Positions 47,910 to 60,408 of a DNA stretch of 64,000 nt are shown in pieces. How positions within the stretch are numbered: position 1 is the stretch's first letter; every line of letters starts with the position of its first letter. The position numbers and the translations under genes were made by a program. Location of the stretch: assembly GCA_947034885.2 (NCBI GenBank), contig OX344753.2:7626001-7690000 (forward strand), written 5' to 3'. The stretch comes from Thuidium tamariscinum. Taxonomy: Eukaryota; Streptophyta; Bryopsida; Hypnales; Thuidiaceae. Under the pieces are notes generated by a model. It searched no databases. It was not told where the DNA came from and saw only the letters and a list, made by a program, of their open reading frames with translations.

Positions 47910-48028
47910 CAAGATAAGAGCGCAACACGCAGCTAAGACACCTAGCAGGAAAATGTCGAAGCACTTGGTTACGAGCAGCCATAGAGCTTCCCCTGCTTCT
48001 CCAGCTCCAGCTCCCACCAACAGATTCA
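47910..48028 (-). CDS. Probable first coding exon of kinase 1
   Basis: ATG at 48028 opens MNLLVGAGAGEAGEALWLLV, followed by a hydrophobic run (CFDIFLLGVLAACCALIL). The frame ends at a near-ideal donor TTG/GTAAGT (47909-47908) in phase 0. The acceptor TTTGTGCCAG/CTTATA at 44634 is also in phase 0 and would join it to the kinase 1 frame as LILVDVQAILIP. That adds an N-terminal membrane helix and makes the intron about 3.3 kb, holding P5 and repeat R. The Gly/Ala-rich start vaguely recalls RPW8-like or coiled-coil N-termini of plant immune proteins, but this is weak. The exon might instead belong to a separate gene. Confidence 0.45.
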
Positions 48029-49928
48029 TGGCCAACACTTCGATCGATCTGCTGCAAGGACGCTCACGAGAAAAATCATTCAAATTTTCAATTAAGTCCC
48101 GTTAAGCAGTCTTTAGTCGCTGCTCCAAAACCCGAAATCACATCTGCAGAGCTAATTAAGCCAGTACTCCTCGCTAGCTCGAGAGTACCATACGTTACAG
48201 ATTCGCAATAAGACAGCTCTCGAACGCCACCATCATCAGACGGCTCTGTTCACCACAGTTACAGATTCATACCGCACATACAGAGCATTTCAAAAACGCC
48301 CTCAAGGCTTCCAAGACTTTCAAGAACTTCAAGAATGTCAAGAATAAAATGTCGAGGAACCTCCTGTGAGACCGGCCGTGTTTGCCTCTAAGATGTGATG
48401 CAGAGGATTTTGGACAAGAATTAATTTCAACTTACGAAGATCAGAAGCGAGCACACCCGCGAGCACACCCTGCGCTCCCGATGCGCTTCCTCGTGAACAA
48501 TCGTGCACTAGCTACATCCGGGTCATTCTGGAGGAACCGACCTTATTGGGAAGCGAGCGCAAAACTGCAGGGACACGCGGCTTTAGTAAGCAGCACGGAT
48601 ATCGATCAATTGAGAGAGCTGGGAGGCGAAACAAGTTGTGCGAATGTGTGCAGACAGTACTTACCATGCCTTCGTGCAGGATTATCGTCTTGGTGAGACA
48701 GCGTCGACCACTGTTGAAGAATAGTAAAAGAATTTGGTGGGAAGTCCAGTATCGACGACCTATTAGTTGCCTTCTACCGATTCTAGGACAAACCCTGGAA
48801 CTGCTCAATCGCTTATTCGAACGCACCTATTTTAGGTGGAAGCACCTTACCATTTTCAGAAAATAGGGCAGGGTAACTGGTAACGTTGTCCACCATATAC
48901 GGTACGCCGAACATTTGAGTGACCTCTAAGGTGGGACACCTACAAATGAGTGGAGAAGACTCCGACAATGCCTGTGGTGGTAATTGGTAAAGGGTCACTT
49001 TTTTCCCATGTTGACTTGTGGGATCTTACCGATTTTATTGGGATGAAAGTCGCGTGACGGACTTCGCTGTCAGTCGGCTTCAGTCGTCTTCTGAAGCATT
49101 GCTAACTGGAAAGTGGTAACTCTATTGAGCTCACTGTTCGGAAACCTCGGCAACGGATTCAGTCAGATGGGTATAGAGTCGCCGTTTCGGAATTGCAACC
49201 TGGTTTAGGGGAAGTTGGAAAACCTACTGTCGCCACTACTTTAGTGTTCTCCATGTAATTTTCTACCCCAAATTTTTTCGGGAGAGAGCGCAGGTTGTCC
49301 AGAGCTTGTGACTTAAGTTTTGAAAAGTAAGTGATTCCGGAGATGAGCCAAAGCACTAATCAGTCACGTGATTAGAATGTTGTCTCATGCTGGTGAGCTT
49401 TGGTGACGAGGAATTTTTCTCGCAGAACTTGGATTTTTCCGTCGCTTCAATTAGTTCTTGCTTAGGGGTTTCCCAAGACTTCACTGCGTAGCACGCTCAG
49501 TACCGGTCAAATGCAACAAGGTTCGACATGACATTCTTAGTTAACATTTTTTCAATTCATTGTCTTCTTGTATTTGTTAACTGACGTGTTTCAGAGTGCC
49601 GAAATTGTGATGAGTTCGAAATGCGTAGTGCTCTGGTAATTAGGACTAAATGGTATGGATCTGAGTTGGGCTACGTATTAAAACTGCACCAATCTCACTG
49701 AAATCTGGCAATTAACTTTAACAAATTCGAGATTGTTAGCCTGGACATTTCTGTTGAGTTCTGGATTCTTTTGTTGAGAATTAGCGGCTGATTAAGCTGG
49801 TCGTACATGAATGTTGCAGCTGGGTATTTTCCAGGTCATAGAAACCTAAGTGTTTGTGCAACCGGAAAGATCAAGGACGTCGCCTGCTATTCTATCAGTT
49901 CTAGTTCTTGAATTGGATCCTGATTTCA
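48029..49928. other. Region between two divergent kinase genes
   Basis: Kinase 1 (via exon 48028) and kinase 2 (49929) are transcribed away from each other, so this 1.9 kb should hold both promoters and 5' leaders. Frames of about 100 codons at 48382-48866 lie on both strands and show no recognisable features. The direct repeat GAGCACACCC at about 48449-48470 is a small duplication. Confidence 0.4.
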
Positions 49929-52589
49929 ATGGCCATGGACTACTTCGAGCTCGCACAGGCCTCGTCCATCAGGATGTGCTGGGAGCTTGAGAGGAGATTT
50001 CCTGACTTTCGAGGCGAGCAGGTGGAGCTGATGAGGTACTTCTGCCATGTTGCATATAATTCCGAGATTTACGATGGCGTGTGTCAGGATGCGTGGCTGA
50101 GGACGACCATCAAATTGAAGAGCCATCACCCTCACATTTTCTCTCATTGTGAATGCACGAAACTTCTCGATCGTAAAATGCAAAATGTCTTCCAAACATC
50201 ATCGCAGCTCTCGTCGAGCATCGAAATCCGCAGCAATATCTTGCCACGCCAAGCCTACTGGGACAGGCTGCAGGAATTGCAACATTCATCGTTCTGGACT
50301 AGATTTCTCCTGCAGTTGTCAATGCCAGACTACTGGAGAATCATCTTCTGCGGTCTTAACCGAAGGGGATTCTTTCCCCTCACCGTCCTCGATCAAGCTC
50401 TTGAAGGGGGTGCTCCCTTGCCTCAGAAGGTGATTGAATGGAGACTGACCGGACGAATATCGTGCGATCTTGCAACTCATTTTCGAAGGAGTAATCGTGA
50501 TGTGCCACATGCTTGTCTAAGGGACACCCTCCGGAAGATAAAACGAGATGATGTCGAGTTCTCAATGGGGAAGAACATCCTGGGAACGGGTAGTGCAGGG
50601 ACTGTTTACAAGGTTGTTTGGAAGCATGGCACCTACGCCATGAAATCGTTTAATCTTAGTGATGATTCTCAGAAAGAACTAAACATTGCGTCCAAGGTTT
50701 TGCATGCGCACATCGTGCACGGCTTCGGCTATTGTGAGGTGGATGGGCAGTCCTGTTTGCTCATGGAAGTGCTAAGCAATACTCTCTCGGATTATGCGAT
50801 GGAGAAGGCAAGAGGGAGGGCGATTGGGCTCTCTTTTCTACGTGGAGTTACGGCGGAACCCCTCTTCTCGCGTGTGGATACCTTTGATGTGTTACTACAA
50901 ATTGCAAGGGCTCTGGTGCACTGCCATGACAACAATGTGGTACATGGGGATCTGAAGCCCGAAAATATTCTCTTCGATCACTTCGAGATGTTGGGCAATG
51001 GACGATATTTCCTTGCCAAAGTGAACGATTTCGGTGACGCTCAGTACATCAGCCCAGATTATGCCTTCCTCCCTGTTGGAGGAGGGACTACGAGATATGC
51101 TGCACCTGAACTTCTGAAATGGCGGGTGCTTCCACATGAAGTGGAATTTGCTGATCCTAAGAAGATCGACGTGTATGGATTCGGTGCTATTGCTCATGAG
51201 GTTTTGACGGGGTATCCGGTGTATCATGGGCGCGATTATTTCAATGCTAAGTTCAAGCTGGGTGTCATTAAGGGCGACTTGAAACCCTGTGGATCCGACA
51301 TATGGAGAAATTCCAGGCTGAAAGAAAAATTCCCAGCCGAATTGATCGATCTCGTGGAGCAGTGTTGGGAGGTGCGTCCCGAAAACAGACCATCGTTCGA
51401 AGAAATTCGTGTAAAACTTGTACAACTGCGCCAGTGCACGGATCAAATTCGGGTGAGCACTCATTCCTCGTTAGACTCTTTTGTGTATCTTAACTTGTGT
51501 TTATGGACTGTGAAAAGCCGTCGTTGGAATCTTTTAGGGTTTCATCTTCCCGCGGAGACACATAATAGGCGGGACATCCCGCTAGTTGCTATCTAGTACA
51601 ACACCCATTCCCCTTGTGTATTCTATAAATTTTCGCCGCATGCATTCAATTGGCAAAGTTTAGGTTGAAATCATTCGACATAAAACAGGGGATTGGCAGG
51701 GTTCAATAGAGTCAGATTATCTAGAAAATCTCCAAGGAGAAGTTTGGCATTAGGCTCACGAACTCAAATGACATTGAACCCATCCCTACCATGTTCCCAA
51801 TTTCAAATTATCACCACAAATACAGTAATTTGCTCCAGACCTGAAGGCATTGTGATAACTCTTCCTAACACTCTCATGCGCTGCCGCAGAGGAACAGCGT
51901 TGCCGATCTCAGGAAGATCATTGCGGCTCTGTTCTTCCTGGCCTTCATCTGTACTTCTATTGTTGAGGTTAGTGACCACTGTCCTTGACCACCTTGTCTG
52001 TACAGATCATCAGATCAGATTTCACTGTCAATTGTGAGAGTCGTGAGTTTTCAGAGACGTACTTTCTGCTGATGATCGGCATTCGGCAAAGACTTTCAAT
52101 TTGATTTCTTGGAGAGGTCGAGCATTACAATCACACTAGTGAGGAATTTTGGTTAATGTGATTCGTGTAGTGTAACAATAAAGGAATGCAAGCTTCTGCA
52201 ATGCCTCTCCGCTGATAGCAGCCAGGCATAAAAGCTAATTCAACTGGTTATTAATGATAGGCACAATACGAATTAGTCAACTACTCTTATCTATTGATTG
52301 CATGCATATCAGTGTCGCTAGTGATCTTCATGTAAATAGTTCCACCTTCGGATTCGTCACTCTAATCTAGGCAATGGTGAAAGGCAATTGTCTCTGAATT
52401 CACTGATTCATCTGTTCTGACACTACTCACCTTGTACTTCGGCAGGAAAGGAGATTTGCCAATCCCATCGAGTTCATTGCTCTCATTCTCTTAGCCTTCA
52501 GTTCTCTGTTTCCTCTTATGAAGTTTTATGTTGAACCCTTGATAGCAGGTGTGAGATTCGTGCGTTTGGGCAGAGTTAAGACTGCATAG
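49929..52589 (+). CDS. Protein kinase with two C-terminal membrane helices (kinase 2)
   Basis: Three exons: 49929-51452, 51890-51967 and 52446-52589 (stop TAG). All join in phase 0 with GT-AG introns (CGG/GTGAGC..GCCGCAG/AGG; GAG/GTTAGT..GGCAG/GAA). The product is 581 residues. Residues 1-205 are a helical Trp/Cys-rich region without a common domain name, like the N-terminal part of some moss, liverwort and lycophyte kinases. The kinase domain follows: GTGSAG (219-224), K239 (YAMKSF), HGDLKPEN (339-346), DFG (367-369), APE (392-394), RPENRPSF (483-490). HGD replaces HRD. Exon 2 encodes a helix (KIIAALFFLAFICTSIV) and exon 3 another (PIEFIALILLAFSSLFPL). Without splicing, the first exon would read on to a stop at 51594, with an unremarkable tail. 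The two small exons were found by reading for hydrophobic in-phase segments, so RNA support is needed. Membrane-anchored Ser/Thr kinase is the likely role. Confidence 0.75.
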
Positions 52590-53597
52590 TTGGATAATAA
52601 TTACTGAGTAGTGGTGAAGAAAACGGTTCCTGTAATTACCAATGCTCGGAGAGAACCGCCGGTTAGTTCATTGTTAGCCGGTTAGCCGCAGGTTGTTTTT
52701 TTTCATTTCTTGTGAAGTGTCAAAGTGGCGATATTTCATTTTATTGTGGAGCTCCAAATCTCAACATTCATCCATATATTACATAAAAAGTATCATATTA
52801 GCACATAATACATATCTATCATTCTATTGTCATCCATTATTTGGCAATTTCATCCACTATTTAAAAAAAAATTGAAGTTTATTGGCGATTTCATCCAAAA
52901 TTTCACTGTTTTTTTCCTATAGGGTTGGTGCTAGGCCAAAAAATTTGGTGCAATTTTGCACCAAATCGCCAGGAAAAAAAACCTTGGTTAGCCGGAGCTT
53001 GGGGAAATAAACCAGTTAGAGTGTGAAATGGAGGATCCAAAACTGGACAAAAAATAGGTAGGATTGGCAGCCAACCATTGTTCAAAAATTAAAGGTGGAT
53101 ATGTAGCTGCCACTTTCATAAAATTGTGAAATTTTAGCTACTTGTCATTTCAAATCCAAGGTTAATACCCAGGTTACTAGAGGCAGGTCGGTATGCTCGT
53201 GGACAAGGCAAGGATCACTTTAGGGTTGGCCAATGATGGGCTAGGGGTGCTCAGACACAAGGTGACGGCGGGTATCACTCGAAAGTTGGTTTCTGTCTGT
53301 TTCTGTCCACAGTTGCTCACAGAGATGCATCTCGGATCTCAGCAAGTGCGCTGCATATGCCAGAAAATTCAGACTTCTTCTGTGGATCAACATCCCAGAC
53401 AGCACTACCGAATGAAACCAAACGAGCATAAAACGATAAAACTGATTGATCTGCCTAAGTAACTCTCACGGTGGGATGAAGTAATTCCACCAGTTTTATC
53501 TTCAAAATCGCTCTGAGTACGTATCACGGGGATGTTGGTGGCAATTCAGGTCTCCGTGTGTAACTTTCTTCTCTGAAATGCAAGAATTGTAAGTTTC
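52590..53597. other. Intergenic region, no gene supported
   Basis: 3' flank of kinase 2. GGTTAGTTCATTGTTAGCCG with GGTTAGCCG repeats occurs near 52660-52690. No recognisable frame. Confidence 0.45.
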
Positions 53598-54332
53598 TTA
53601 ACCCTGAAACGCCGGGCCTGTGACCACTGGTTTCAGGCTCCACTCCCTGTCACTCAGTTTGTTACCGTTTTGTAACCAGATGTGTATGGAAATTTTTATT
53701 TTTATTTTTCAGAGATGAAACTGCATGTCCTCTGTACTTCACAGAAATTTCAGATTTTTTTGAGGAAAATTGTATTTTCTGAATTTTTTTGAAGAGAAAA
53801 TGAAGAAAAAATCATAGAAAATAGAAAAAATTCTCAAAAAATCTGAAAATTTCACCATGTGTGAAAAATACAGTGGAAATCATCATGGTGTAAACTAATT
53901 TGCCGTGTACATCTATAATTAGAATGCAGTGGACATTAAAAATATAGACAAAGTTCAAACTACAATAAAATATTTAGTTTTACGAATTTTTCCAAAATTT
54001 CAATTGGAGAAGAAACTAGAGTACAGGACCTCCATTTCATTAGTTGGGCTCAAATTCAAAAAATGTTGTTTTCAAGGAGAAATTTCAGATTTACTCAATT
54101 TCTCAAAATACACTAAAATGACAAATTTTGCCATCCGTTTTTCTTAATTAATTCTCAACTACATGAAAAGAAATATCAATTACACTAAAAATTCGCTTGG
54201 ACACTCTTTGTAACTCAACATGAAAAGTCATTGGAAAAAAAAATGGATGAAAAAACTACTGTTCAGGCTTCAGATGGCGTGGAGAAGTCATTCATAAGCC
54301 ACAGAATGGCGCCGCCGGCGCTTAGGGGTTAA
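53598..54332 (+). mobile_element. TTAA-flanked element, 727 bp (P6)
   Basis: TTAA at 53598-53601 and 54329-54332. Inward ends are CCCTGAAACGCCGGGCC and CCCCTAAGCGCCGGCGG. The interior from 53690 to 54080 is the inverted match of 8240-8723. P1 shares the CCCTGAARCG end, so P1 and P6 are one subfamily. Frames up to 72 codons are not genes. Confidence 0.78.
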
Positions 54333-54606
54333 AGGAATCTTCCCCATGAAGTCGAGAGCTTCGTGATGTTCCAGTGGTCCATTGCTACTGTTGAATCAGG
54401 CCCAGCACATGCACCTGGTGGCTGAGCAGGTGCATGAAGGCGATCCTTAAATTATGAGTTGTTCACACATCAATGCAGTGTTCCATGCCATTGAATGTAG
54501 ACTGGCACCGTGTGTGGAAAGACCGAAAATGTTTGCAAAGATAGAGCGCTGGAATTGAGAAACAGCAAATCTTGCAAACCTTGAATCTACCAAGACTTTT
54601 GATTCC

Positions 54607-54918
54607 ATGACCAAGAGGGTGATGCTGTTATGCTCTCACTCTGTTGCCACCACATCCGCCATTTACTCTTCTGAAGCTTTGCCTGGAGCTTGCAAATCCG
54701 TGGTCCAATCGAAGTTTCACAGAAGGCTCAGCTGCAAAGTGGCAGGAGTGCACTCACACCCTGTGAAATGTACACCAATGTTACATTTCCTCCATAGAAC
54801 AGTACAAAAACTAGTGCAAAACTCTCAGTGTGTTCACCCGTATGTTTACACAAGCAGGAGTAACGAAGTCACTAAGCATGTATATATCCCAGATGGATTG
54901 CCGTCATGGAGGATCCCA
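54607..54918 (+). CDS. Candidate first exon of an unidentified gene
   Basis: ATG at 54607 opens about 104 codons, rich in Ser, Arg, Lys, Val and His and poor in acidic residues (MTKRVMLLCSHSVATTSAIY and following). That composition resembles an organelle transit peptide. The frame reaches a good donor, ATCCCA/GTGAGTAT at 54919, and would otherwise run on to a stop at 54979-54981. No convincing next exon was found, and I recognise no domain. It could be chance. Confidence 0.22.
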
Positions 54919-54981
54919 GTGAGTATAAATTCCCCACAGGACGCTTCCACCCTCACTTACCTGGGCGGGGTCTATCCATGA

Positions 54982-56861
54982 TCACCGAGGTGGATGGCCT
55001 AGAGTAACCGTCTCCATTGCACTTAGGACATGGGAGCTTTAGTATCTTCCTACGGGAGGCATACGCGTCATAATTTGTGGCAGCGGGGGCTCGCGTACGC
55101 GCGGCCCCTACCCAACCAATTTCAAATTGGACCTCTAATCAAAGCATCATGAGCGTCTTGTTTCGTGTCAATTCAATTCTTGCTCGGAGCTTGCATTATC
55201 TCCAGCTTAGCATCAATGCGAAGCCCTAATCGAAACTTAAGAGCAGCCGATGTTATGCAACAATTCGAAGTCTCAATGGAGGCTTTGAAGTAATTGTAGG
55301 GTTGGAGCACTGCAAAACAGCGGTTATTTCCAAGCATGAAAACAACTGCTGGCTTGCAGCAATGCAACGCCCTAATCCAAGCTTGAATTTACTGCTGGTA
55401 TTTAGCAATGCAATATCCGAGTGTGGACATTTGTGATTGCTAAATGTGATGCATTCCACGATGAAGGCTTGAGATGCTGAACTGGGAAACAAACTGCAAC
55501 TCTACTGGTTCAGTTCTCTGCTACTGGGTGCATTCTTGATTGATACCTAATGCATAGTTAAGACCCATAGTCAAAACTCTTGCCGCCGCTCCGACTCTTC
55601 TTTGTCCATCACTGGTTGCCACAATGACAAAACTTGTCCGCATTGAGATTACCTACGTTTCTTTGTAAACGCATGCTGTGGAATTTTGATCATTCATGAG
55701 TTCATCCTACTTCTATTTCAGTGTGCAATCTTCAAGAGTATGGGAAATTCGAATTTGCACATCGCTCGTGTTGTGTGACAGAGCTTGACACCCGGGAGAC
55801 TTTTTGTAATCATTTGCAAAGTCCATCTTGTTGGTCGAAGCACAGCACTGGCGTTCTCACAAATCCGTGGACTATTTGCCACTATCAGATTGAGAGCATT
55901 TATGCTTTTCGAACTTGTAGTCCATGAGATTTTTGCAAATTTTTGTTGTGGAGAATCTTCTTCTCAAACGTGCTTCTCAAATTGGTGGCATTTGCGGGTC
56001 TCAACTTTGGAGGTTCTCATTGTTGGACAAAACTTGTCAGATTAATTGTGGAGCGCTTGCATTGCATTCTTCAAAGACTCGTCCACTCCTGGAAATGGTC
56101 ACCCACCTCCTTGAATGAGTTGAATAACAATTTCCAACATTGAAAACTCACTCTTTTGATTCCACTTCATGATTGGAGACACTTCAGTTTGTCAGGCTGG
56201 AATCTGTTTTCTGGAACGATACAACCTATTTATAGATATGAATGCATAGAAATAAGTATCGAGAATGGTCATATTCGTTGTTTTGGCACGGTGTCTGGAG
56301 ATTGGCGCTTTTTCAGATGTGCCTTTGGAACCCAGTTCTGTGCGTCTCGCAGATTATGGAGTCTGTGTAATAGTCTTTGAATGTCACAAATTTGGCAACT
56401 TTGAAATGCACCATTTTCACTCATGTGACCATTGATGTAGTCTTCGACGGTTTCAACTTTGTCAAAGACTCCTACACTCTTCATTTGAGAGTCGATTGAA
56501 TTTCAAAATTTTGTGTTGAATGTGTAACAAAAGTATTTATGTGTTTGTAATTGAAAATCAAACCGTCAGATCTTTCTTGATACAAAAAGAAGTGCAAACT
56601 ACTTGAGAAACTGAAGAGTCTGATGACATTCCGGTTCGCAGCTATGGCCGCAACAGTTTTTGAGGCGCTCATCATGAACTTGAACAGTTAGAGGCGCCCC
56701 ATTGGAATTGAATTTGATGTCTTTGATTTTGAGCTTGAAACTTACAATCCTTGTAAGCAATGAGTGAAAGTGATTATTGAATTTTTGATAGAGTTTAGGG
56801 TTGAAACAACATTGAAATGTCAGATGTAAGATGTATGTAGTGTGTTGTGAATTTGAATTTC
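54982..56861. other. Intergenic region, no gene supported
   Basis: Balanced composition with scattered frames of 60-90 codons on both strands, none recognisable. A small GC-rich patch (about 55080-55115, GCGTACGCGCGGCCCC) stands out but forms no tRNA. Confidence 0.4.
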
Positions 56862-57070
56862 TTAACCCTATAAGGACGAGCCAATCTCCATGGAAATCAT
56901 TCGTTTGGAAACAAAGTTTTCATTGGAGACCAAACTATTGTTCATGGCCTCCTCCTTTTCGCACAAAATTCCAAGGATGGAAAACTGATTGTAGTTCTAT
57001 CTTACATGCAAGGATTCTCTATCAACCACCCATCAGACCATTCCGATCCATAGCATCCTTATAGGATTAT
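56862..57070. mobile_element. Degenerate TTAA-type MITE, ~200 bp (P7)
   Basis: The left boundary is TTAA (56862-56865) followed by CCCTATAAGGACGAGCC. The right end is decayed: read inward from 57070 it is ATAATCCTATAAGGATG. The interior shares CCAAGGATGGAAAA and TTCTATCTTAC-like blocks with P2. The altered right TTAA (TTAT) suggests an older insertion. Confidence 0.55.
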
Positions 57071-59638
57071 AAAAGGATTTTGAAAGAATTTTAGGACAAA
57101 TGTTCCATCCTAAATTTGTACCTTTTTCATAAATTTAATTTTGAAACAAATGAGTTATTCATGTAAACATCTACAAAATATCCTTTTTTTTTAATTTATA
57201 TTAAATTTTTGTATAGTTCATGATTGGAAAAAATATTTTTGCTACAACTTCCTAAAAAGAGAAACTTGAAAATCCTCATTTGGAGAATTTCACATGGAAT
57301 AAATTTTGTTCATGTTTCTATGAAAAAAGATTAATTTTTAGTCTTGTAATTCTAAAAATGTTTGTATCCAAATTTTTAATTATATTTTTTTTGTTTATAA
57401 AAATTTGAAAGGCCAGTATTATTCACAATCCTAATTTACAATAATAGTTTTGTGACATGGCACAAAAAACTATAGATTTTCTTGGCAAGAATCCAAATCT
57501 ATATTATGGAATACCAATATTAGAAGTCTTGATAGTAAGGATTGATTGCAATAATTAAAAATATATTAGAATTGATTTAAATCAACTAAGTATATGAATT
57601 TGCCCTAACTACACTATCTATCAACTCAATTAAAATTCTTCTTTGAAATAACATTGAACCAATAAGATTCTATAAAAAATTCAATGGTACTATATTCAAA
57701 AGTCTCTATATGACAATCCAAAAGTAGAACACTTGTCATATTAGTTAAAAAATAATCAACAAGTAAGTCAAGAATGAATTCTATATTTGACTTTTGTTGA
57801 TTATTGGCAATGCATTGCTGAGTATTTTATTTACATTTGAAATACAAACCAAATTGGATCATTTGTTATTGCATGATATCAAATGACACTTCCAGCTCCA
57901 TTATCTTAGTAGATAATCATTCAATGTCTTATTTTCATTCATCTGGAATCCCTAAAATTCCATTGTTTCTAGGAGGAATAAAATGGATTTTGGATAGGTT
58001 TTTGGAGTCTTAAATTATGTTTAAATTTATTGAAATTTAATCTTAAAAAAGAAAAATACATTGAATTTTCAGGAATATTATTTTTCATTTTAATTAGTGT
58101 GGTATTAAACACACAAAAACTTGGAATAAAATTCTTCAAAAAAAATTTATAGAATTTTTTTTCTACGAAGAAATGCTTGATTCATTCCATCTAAATTAGT
58201 GATGTAAGAATTATGGATACTCTTAGTTTGTGGGCAATTACATCATCTTCTTGAAAAAATAACATATTACATTTGTTCAGAATTCAATTTATAAAACTTA
58301 TTTTAAAAAATCAAATCCACTAGGCTTAGTATGTTTGCTAAGGCAATCTCAACATTGAAATTAGTGTGTTTTAATTTCATCTCATATTGCAAGAAATTTG
58401 GCACCTATGCAAGGCCATTTGACTACAAAAGAATATGCAACTATAAAAAAAATTATTAAAAAATCCAATATAAAAATTTAATCAAAAATTATTTCTTAAA
58501 ATATATATTTTTTTGACCCAAATGGTCACCTACAATGCTGCATATGACTAGGACTAAAAAAAATTCAAAAAAATAAACAAAAAATACAAATTTTTTTGCC
58601 TTAGATTTGTACATTAGCAAAAAGTCAAATAGACCCCCTAGGCCCCTAGAGGAGTAAAATCTCTTCTAATGAACAACTTAGTTTTCCTTCAATCTTATAC
58701 CAACTTCTATATAATACATTTCTACTCATTAATTTCTTAAATGCTTAAAGAATTTAAAGAAAGTTTTTTTTGGAGATATTTTTCCTACACTTTCAACATG
58801 GCAAATTTCATTAACTGAATGACAGAATTCCATTACTTTGACACTTTTAATAGTATCAATTACACAGTTTGAAATCTAAATCATTGTCACAATTTTCTTG
58901 AAATCTATACCTATTCTAAATGTTCCAAACCACAGTACGACACAATCTAAAATCTAAGTTTGTCATAGATTTTGAAAAATCTATACTTGTCCTAGATGTC
59001 AAATTTTGAGTTCAAACCACATAGTTTTAAAAATGGCATATAGAATACTGCCAATTTAATAAAATCTACCATCAAGTTGTCAATTCATTTCTTCAATACA
59101 AGATAATTTAAAATGAATATTTATAGTTCAAAAGTTTTGAGCTAAGAAGATTCAAAGTCTTGTAATCTACTTGTGAATGTAAAGAAATATTGAGTTTTGT
59201 AAAAAATGATGATCTATTCCTTTAGAACGGTGCATCATTCTATTAAAATGGCACATGAATACAACCATTTTAATGAAACTCACCATGGTACAAAAATACC
59301 CATTTTCTTTACTTTAAATGCAAATATCTTGCAATCTATGATGTCAAAATTTTTGAAATTTCTTCCACACATTCTCATACTACTTTAGTCTAGTATATAG
59401 TACTTTAGTCTAGCAAATTGATAGGGTCAAATATTAAAACAAAGAATTGATTTACTCTTTGCAAAAGAAATGTTTTTGAGACTTTGAATGTTTTTTGATA
59501 CAAACTTTGAATGGTTTTTGGTGAAAAAGGGTTTGGAACTTTTAGAGATTAACATCAAATATTATTATACTATAATTTCAAATCTTGAGCTTAACTTTTT
59601 CCAAAGTTAAAATTTTGTAACATGCATGGGATCAATGA
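57071..59638. other. AT-rich intergenic DNA, no gene
   Basis: Strongly AT-rich, with no frame above about 60 codons. Nothing recognisable apart from short direct repeats such as GTACTTTAGTCTAG-like units at about 59382-59413. Confidence 0.6.
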
Positions 59639-60174
59639 TTAACCCTTGAAGGACCATAAGGCCACCAACTAGCTTCTACAACCACATTTGTAGAAAATTC
59701 AAAATGTGAACTTCACTAACAGTCTTTGAACGACTTAGAGACCCGAGATGATTATTTTTGTTGAATTTATTGGTGCAATTTGATAAAGAAAAGATTGGGT
59801 GTTCAATTTTTGATGAATTTTTGGAGAATGGGGAAGGCACCTTGGGCCATCGCTTCATAACTTTTTTTCCACACCTTGAAATTATTATATCAATATTATG
59901 GTGATATGTATTGGTGGAAAAAATCAAAATTTTTGGAGCACTTATGAGCATTCCAATTTCAACAAAATAATGTACAAACTACCTAACATAACATCTTTCA
60001 TCATTCTTGTCAACAATGGTATTTTCTCAAAAATTGTGTGATTCCATTGATCATTTTTTTCATTGGAAAACTCCAGGAGTCTTCTCTCAATTCTCTCAAT
60101 TCAGTGGTGATAATCATTAAAAAGTCAAGAAAACATGAGTTCTGCTCAAACACCCTCAATCCTTCAGGGGTTAA
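59639..60174. mobile_element. TTAA-flanked element, 528 bp (P8)
   Basis: TTAA at 59639-59642 and 60171-60174. Inward ends are CCCTTGAAGGACC and CCCCTGAAGGATTG, matching at 11 of 13 positions. The interior is not clearly related to the other elements here. A 91-codon minus frame inside it is not a transposase. Confidence 0.72.
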
Positions 60175-60408
60175 AATCTCAGGACTAAGAAACAACTGAA
60201 GAAGACAACATGGATTTCAACGTCCTTTATTAGATTTTGTCAAAATTAATGATTACAAATACTGGAAAATTAGATTCTCGTGATGAGCTAAAATTCAACT
60301 CCCATTAATTCCCTTGGCATCTACGAAACGAATCAATTTCGAGCCAGGTCGATCAGTTGCTCCCTCCACGTACCAGTTTCATCAGATGAAGTAAACAGCG
60401 AGACCCTC

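Noticed and set aside
55080..55120. GC-rich patch that might be a tRNA
   Set aside because: No acceptor stem, D-arm, anticodon arm and TTC-type T-arm could be assembled.
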